Origin: Litoditis marina | Taxonomy: Eukaryota > Nematoda > Chromadorea > Rhabditida > Rhabditidae | Length of the DNA: 64,000 nt | NCBI GenBank assembly: GCA_964036275.1 | Contig: OZ038438.1 | Span: 14,863,720-14,927,719 of the forward strand | Direction of reading: 5' to 3' | Shown here: one piece after another, positions 62,001 to 64,000 of the stretch | Numbering within the stretch: position 1 is the first letter of the stretch | Layout: each line of letters begins with the position of its first letter | Notes under the pieces: model-generated | Seen by the model: the letters and a program-made list of their open reading frames with translations, nothing else | Database searches by the model: none | Told to the model about the DNA's origin: nothing | Program-made: the position numbers and the translations under genes

Positions 62001-63729
62001 ACAAGTGTTTTCAGATGGGAAGCATTACCGCCCAGGAACTATCTCCGTTTTCGACAAAATATATTCTCGAGAGTTAACCGAAATCCGAAAATTGGGATCA
62101 GGTGCTCAAGGCGACGTCAAACTAGTATCCACGCCACTGCTAGGGTAAGTGAGCAAAATCAACTCAGGACCCGGAAGCCTTGAAGATGGAGTTCAGAGAC
62201 AAGGCTCATTCATTGCACACTCGATCTTATGAGAAATTCCACACACCTAAATTTGAGTATGAAATATCGCACAACTAAATTTTAGCCGCGATACATGATA
62301 TCTCTTTGAGTGTTTCGAGAATCAGTGGATTGACTCAGTGAGGCAGTTTCCTCCAACCTTCTTTACGCAACATAGTGTACCAGATTTATCTCGGCAATCT
62401 TCAGTTATTTAATGAATGCACACTATTTTACAGTGGGATTGTAGATGTTTATTCTGTGAATTATTTTAGAAAAATGGCCGCTAAGTTCTTCAATCGGAAC
62501 TCATCGGCAGCGGCATCTAAGTATGAAGAGCGGGAGCTTGCAATTATGGGCAGAGTGAGTGTTTAGGGCTGTTTTTATCTTTCAAAGTAAGATATTGCCA
62601 GTTTCATGATCATCTGGAACGTTCCACTAATCGAGAAAGTAAACATATCACGTACACACGTACACAGTTCATACACTGATACTTCATCATGGTTTACTCA
62701 ATTCATTACCCCAGATTTTGAATAGATGTTTGAGTAAAAATGCACTACAGTTTGAATGAACTGACCCAACATGTACATGGAATACGAAGAACGGATGAAA
62801 AAACGAATAGTTTTCTGTTACAAAAACATTATTAGACCTACACTACAAGGAAAGGTTCAATGGAAATGCACGTTTTTGTTGAGTTCCAGGTTCCAGCTGT
62901 CCTATTGTTCGAATTTCGAACGGCTCTTTCAAGCTAATTTCAGTTTTTAACTTTTCTTCAAATACATTACATTTCCAACAAACGTTGCCTTCAAGTATGT
63001 TTTACCGAGAGAAATAGCCTGAACATTTGACCAATATTTGAGTATTCATATCTTTGATATTCACGAAACCGCATAACAGAGTAAAGAGTTCATGATTATG
63101 TTTTCAGCTACATTCGCATCGTTTCATAATCAGTATTCATGGGTTCATATTCGAGAAGGAGAACTCTCCCAAACCACTTGGGTTTTTGATGGAAGTTATG
63201 GAGAACGGAAGTTTACATTCTGGTTTGTTATTTTGGGGGACTTTCCAACAATTTATATATAGAATCAATTGATCTCACTGCAACTGGTACCCTGAATGAT
63301 TGCGAATTATAATATACAACATAAGAAAAAAAAACTATTATGAAAACATTGTTAATTATTTTCAGCGTTACACAGTATGCTATCTCGTTACATTTCTGCT
63401 CCAATTGTGGAACTGACTTTTGAAATTTTCATAGAGTGGAAAATAATCAGTACAACAACGTGAAGTTTTGCTCACGTGCTTGACTCGACTTGAAGATCGA
63501 AGAGTAATTCAATGGACCTTCATCCTATAAATGGCTGCTTCCGCAAGAACATTGTTTCTTGAAAGAGTAACATTCTAGTCATCCACGACGTCAAACACGT
63601 GAACGGGAAACGACAGTTTAGAGTGAAGTACGATAAGGCCCACATTTACAATTGGCTGCAACAAGCTGCTAGTGCCTTTAACTTCATGCACGGAGCTGGT
63701 GTTTTGCACAGGGATATCAAACCATTGAA
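56096..63729 (+). CDS. Two neuralized (NHR) domains fused to a TAK1/TKL-like kinase (3' end outside the window)
   Basis: Exons: 56096-56222 (hydrophobic N terminus), 56322-56369, 56542-56599, 56771-56896, 57297-57351, 57416-57493, 57820-57901, 58608-58685, 60033-60087, 60250-60360, 60678-60825, 60899-60992, 61290-61364, 61457-61549, 61736-61810, 62015-62144, 62470-62554, 63108-63222, 63579-63729; about 594 aa visible. NHR1 (about 46-195): FHESR, VFSDRSIRAEELVFFRV, SGTVFYGVNGVPQ, DRPLWMF. NHR2 (about 206-350): RFHKNAN, AFSSKSFSEGDC, LGLTTKNPSDY, NGTLLSIIGVNGEAQ. A charged linker leads to the kinase: glycine loop LGSGAQGDV, lysine in AAKFFN, LHSHRFIISIHGF, LMEVMENGSL and HRDIKPLK at the last visible exon. 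Phases agree throughout; the join from exon 1 uses a weak donor, and exon 57297 is uncertain. NHR proteins usually carry RING or SOCS partners, not kinases. Confidence 0.75.
58976..59900 (-). mobile_element. Decayed non-LTR retrotransposon ORF1 fragment, antisense in an intron
   Basis: On the minus strand three overlapping frames continue one another: 59845-59483 (RCLTIYGLPEDY...ISILHRFGKPRQ, an RRM-like ORF1 signature), 59496-59221, then 59239-58976 (Pro/Thr/Ser-rich, ending GVSIRDR). The two frame changes mean the ORF is broken. No reverse transcriptase or endonuclease is visible, so it is a fragment or a non-autonomous copy. It lies within the intron 58686-60032 of the NHR-kinase gene, which interrupts the second NHR domain. 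Confidence 0.6.
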
Positions 63730-64000
63730 GTGGGTTATTGTACCCTTTATCTCTCCATCAGGTATAAATCAACTGAATTGTGAAACCATCGGTAAAACTA
63801 TTATTATCTAGCTACGATGTCAGTCTAAAATGAGCTTTTCTACCACATATACCTCCATTAATTACCTTTGGGAGCTCAACATTTCATGATAGTATGTGTC
63901 GTATATATTTTGCTGGGGAATTGAACGATAACAGATTTGTTATAGTTTGTTGCTCTCGAATGACCACGAGCAGTTACGTGTGTGTGACCTGGGCCTATCA

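Overview
This is a nuclear DNA window from an animal, most likely a nematode. The genes are split into many short exons (usually 35-230 bp), separated by introns of about 60 bp to several kb. Acceptors are often TTTCAG or TTNCAG, and AG sites that could receive a spliced leader lie just upstream of several start codons. Species cannot be decided from the sequence. I see no bacterial or viral genes, CRISPR array, rRNA or convincing tRNA. Gene models were built by hand by matching exon phases; where a join is uncertain the entry says so. || Layout: (1) about 540-4141 (+), 3' part of a Cys-loop ligand-gated ion channel. (2) 4763-13736 (+), complete glucosidase II alpha subunit (GH31, 26 exons, 904 aa). 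(3) 15100-24356 (-), TXNDC11-like ER thioredoxin-domain protein, tail to tail with glucosidase II. (4) 24838-27338 (-), a small orphan gene (110 aa, 4 exons) just upstream of gene 3. (5) 27339-31587, a gene desert with one GC-rich patch. (6) 31588-42901 (+), complete metabotropic GABA-B receptor subunit 1, with an extra exon pair in intracellular loop 2. (7) 42902-49895, no recognised gene. (8) about 49896-55521 (+), a degenerate M1-aminopeptidase-like protein without the GAMEN and HExxH motifs. (9) 56096 to beyond the window end (+), the most unusual gene: two neuralized (NHR) domains followed by a TAK1/TKL-like protein kinase in one phase-consistent model. A decayed non-LTR retrotransposon ORF1 lies antisense in one of its introns. 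|| Themes: glucosidase II and TXNDC11 both serve ER glycoprotein folding and quality control. Three same-strand neighbour pairs (1-2, 4-3, 8-9) are spaced about 480-620 bp apart, which is compatible with nematode-style operons or tandem promoters. Introns and spacers carry several families of short inverted-repeat (MITE-like) elements, at least two of them in more than one copy.
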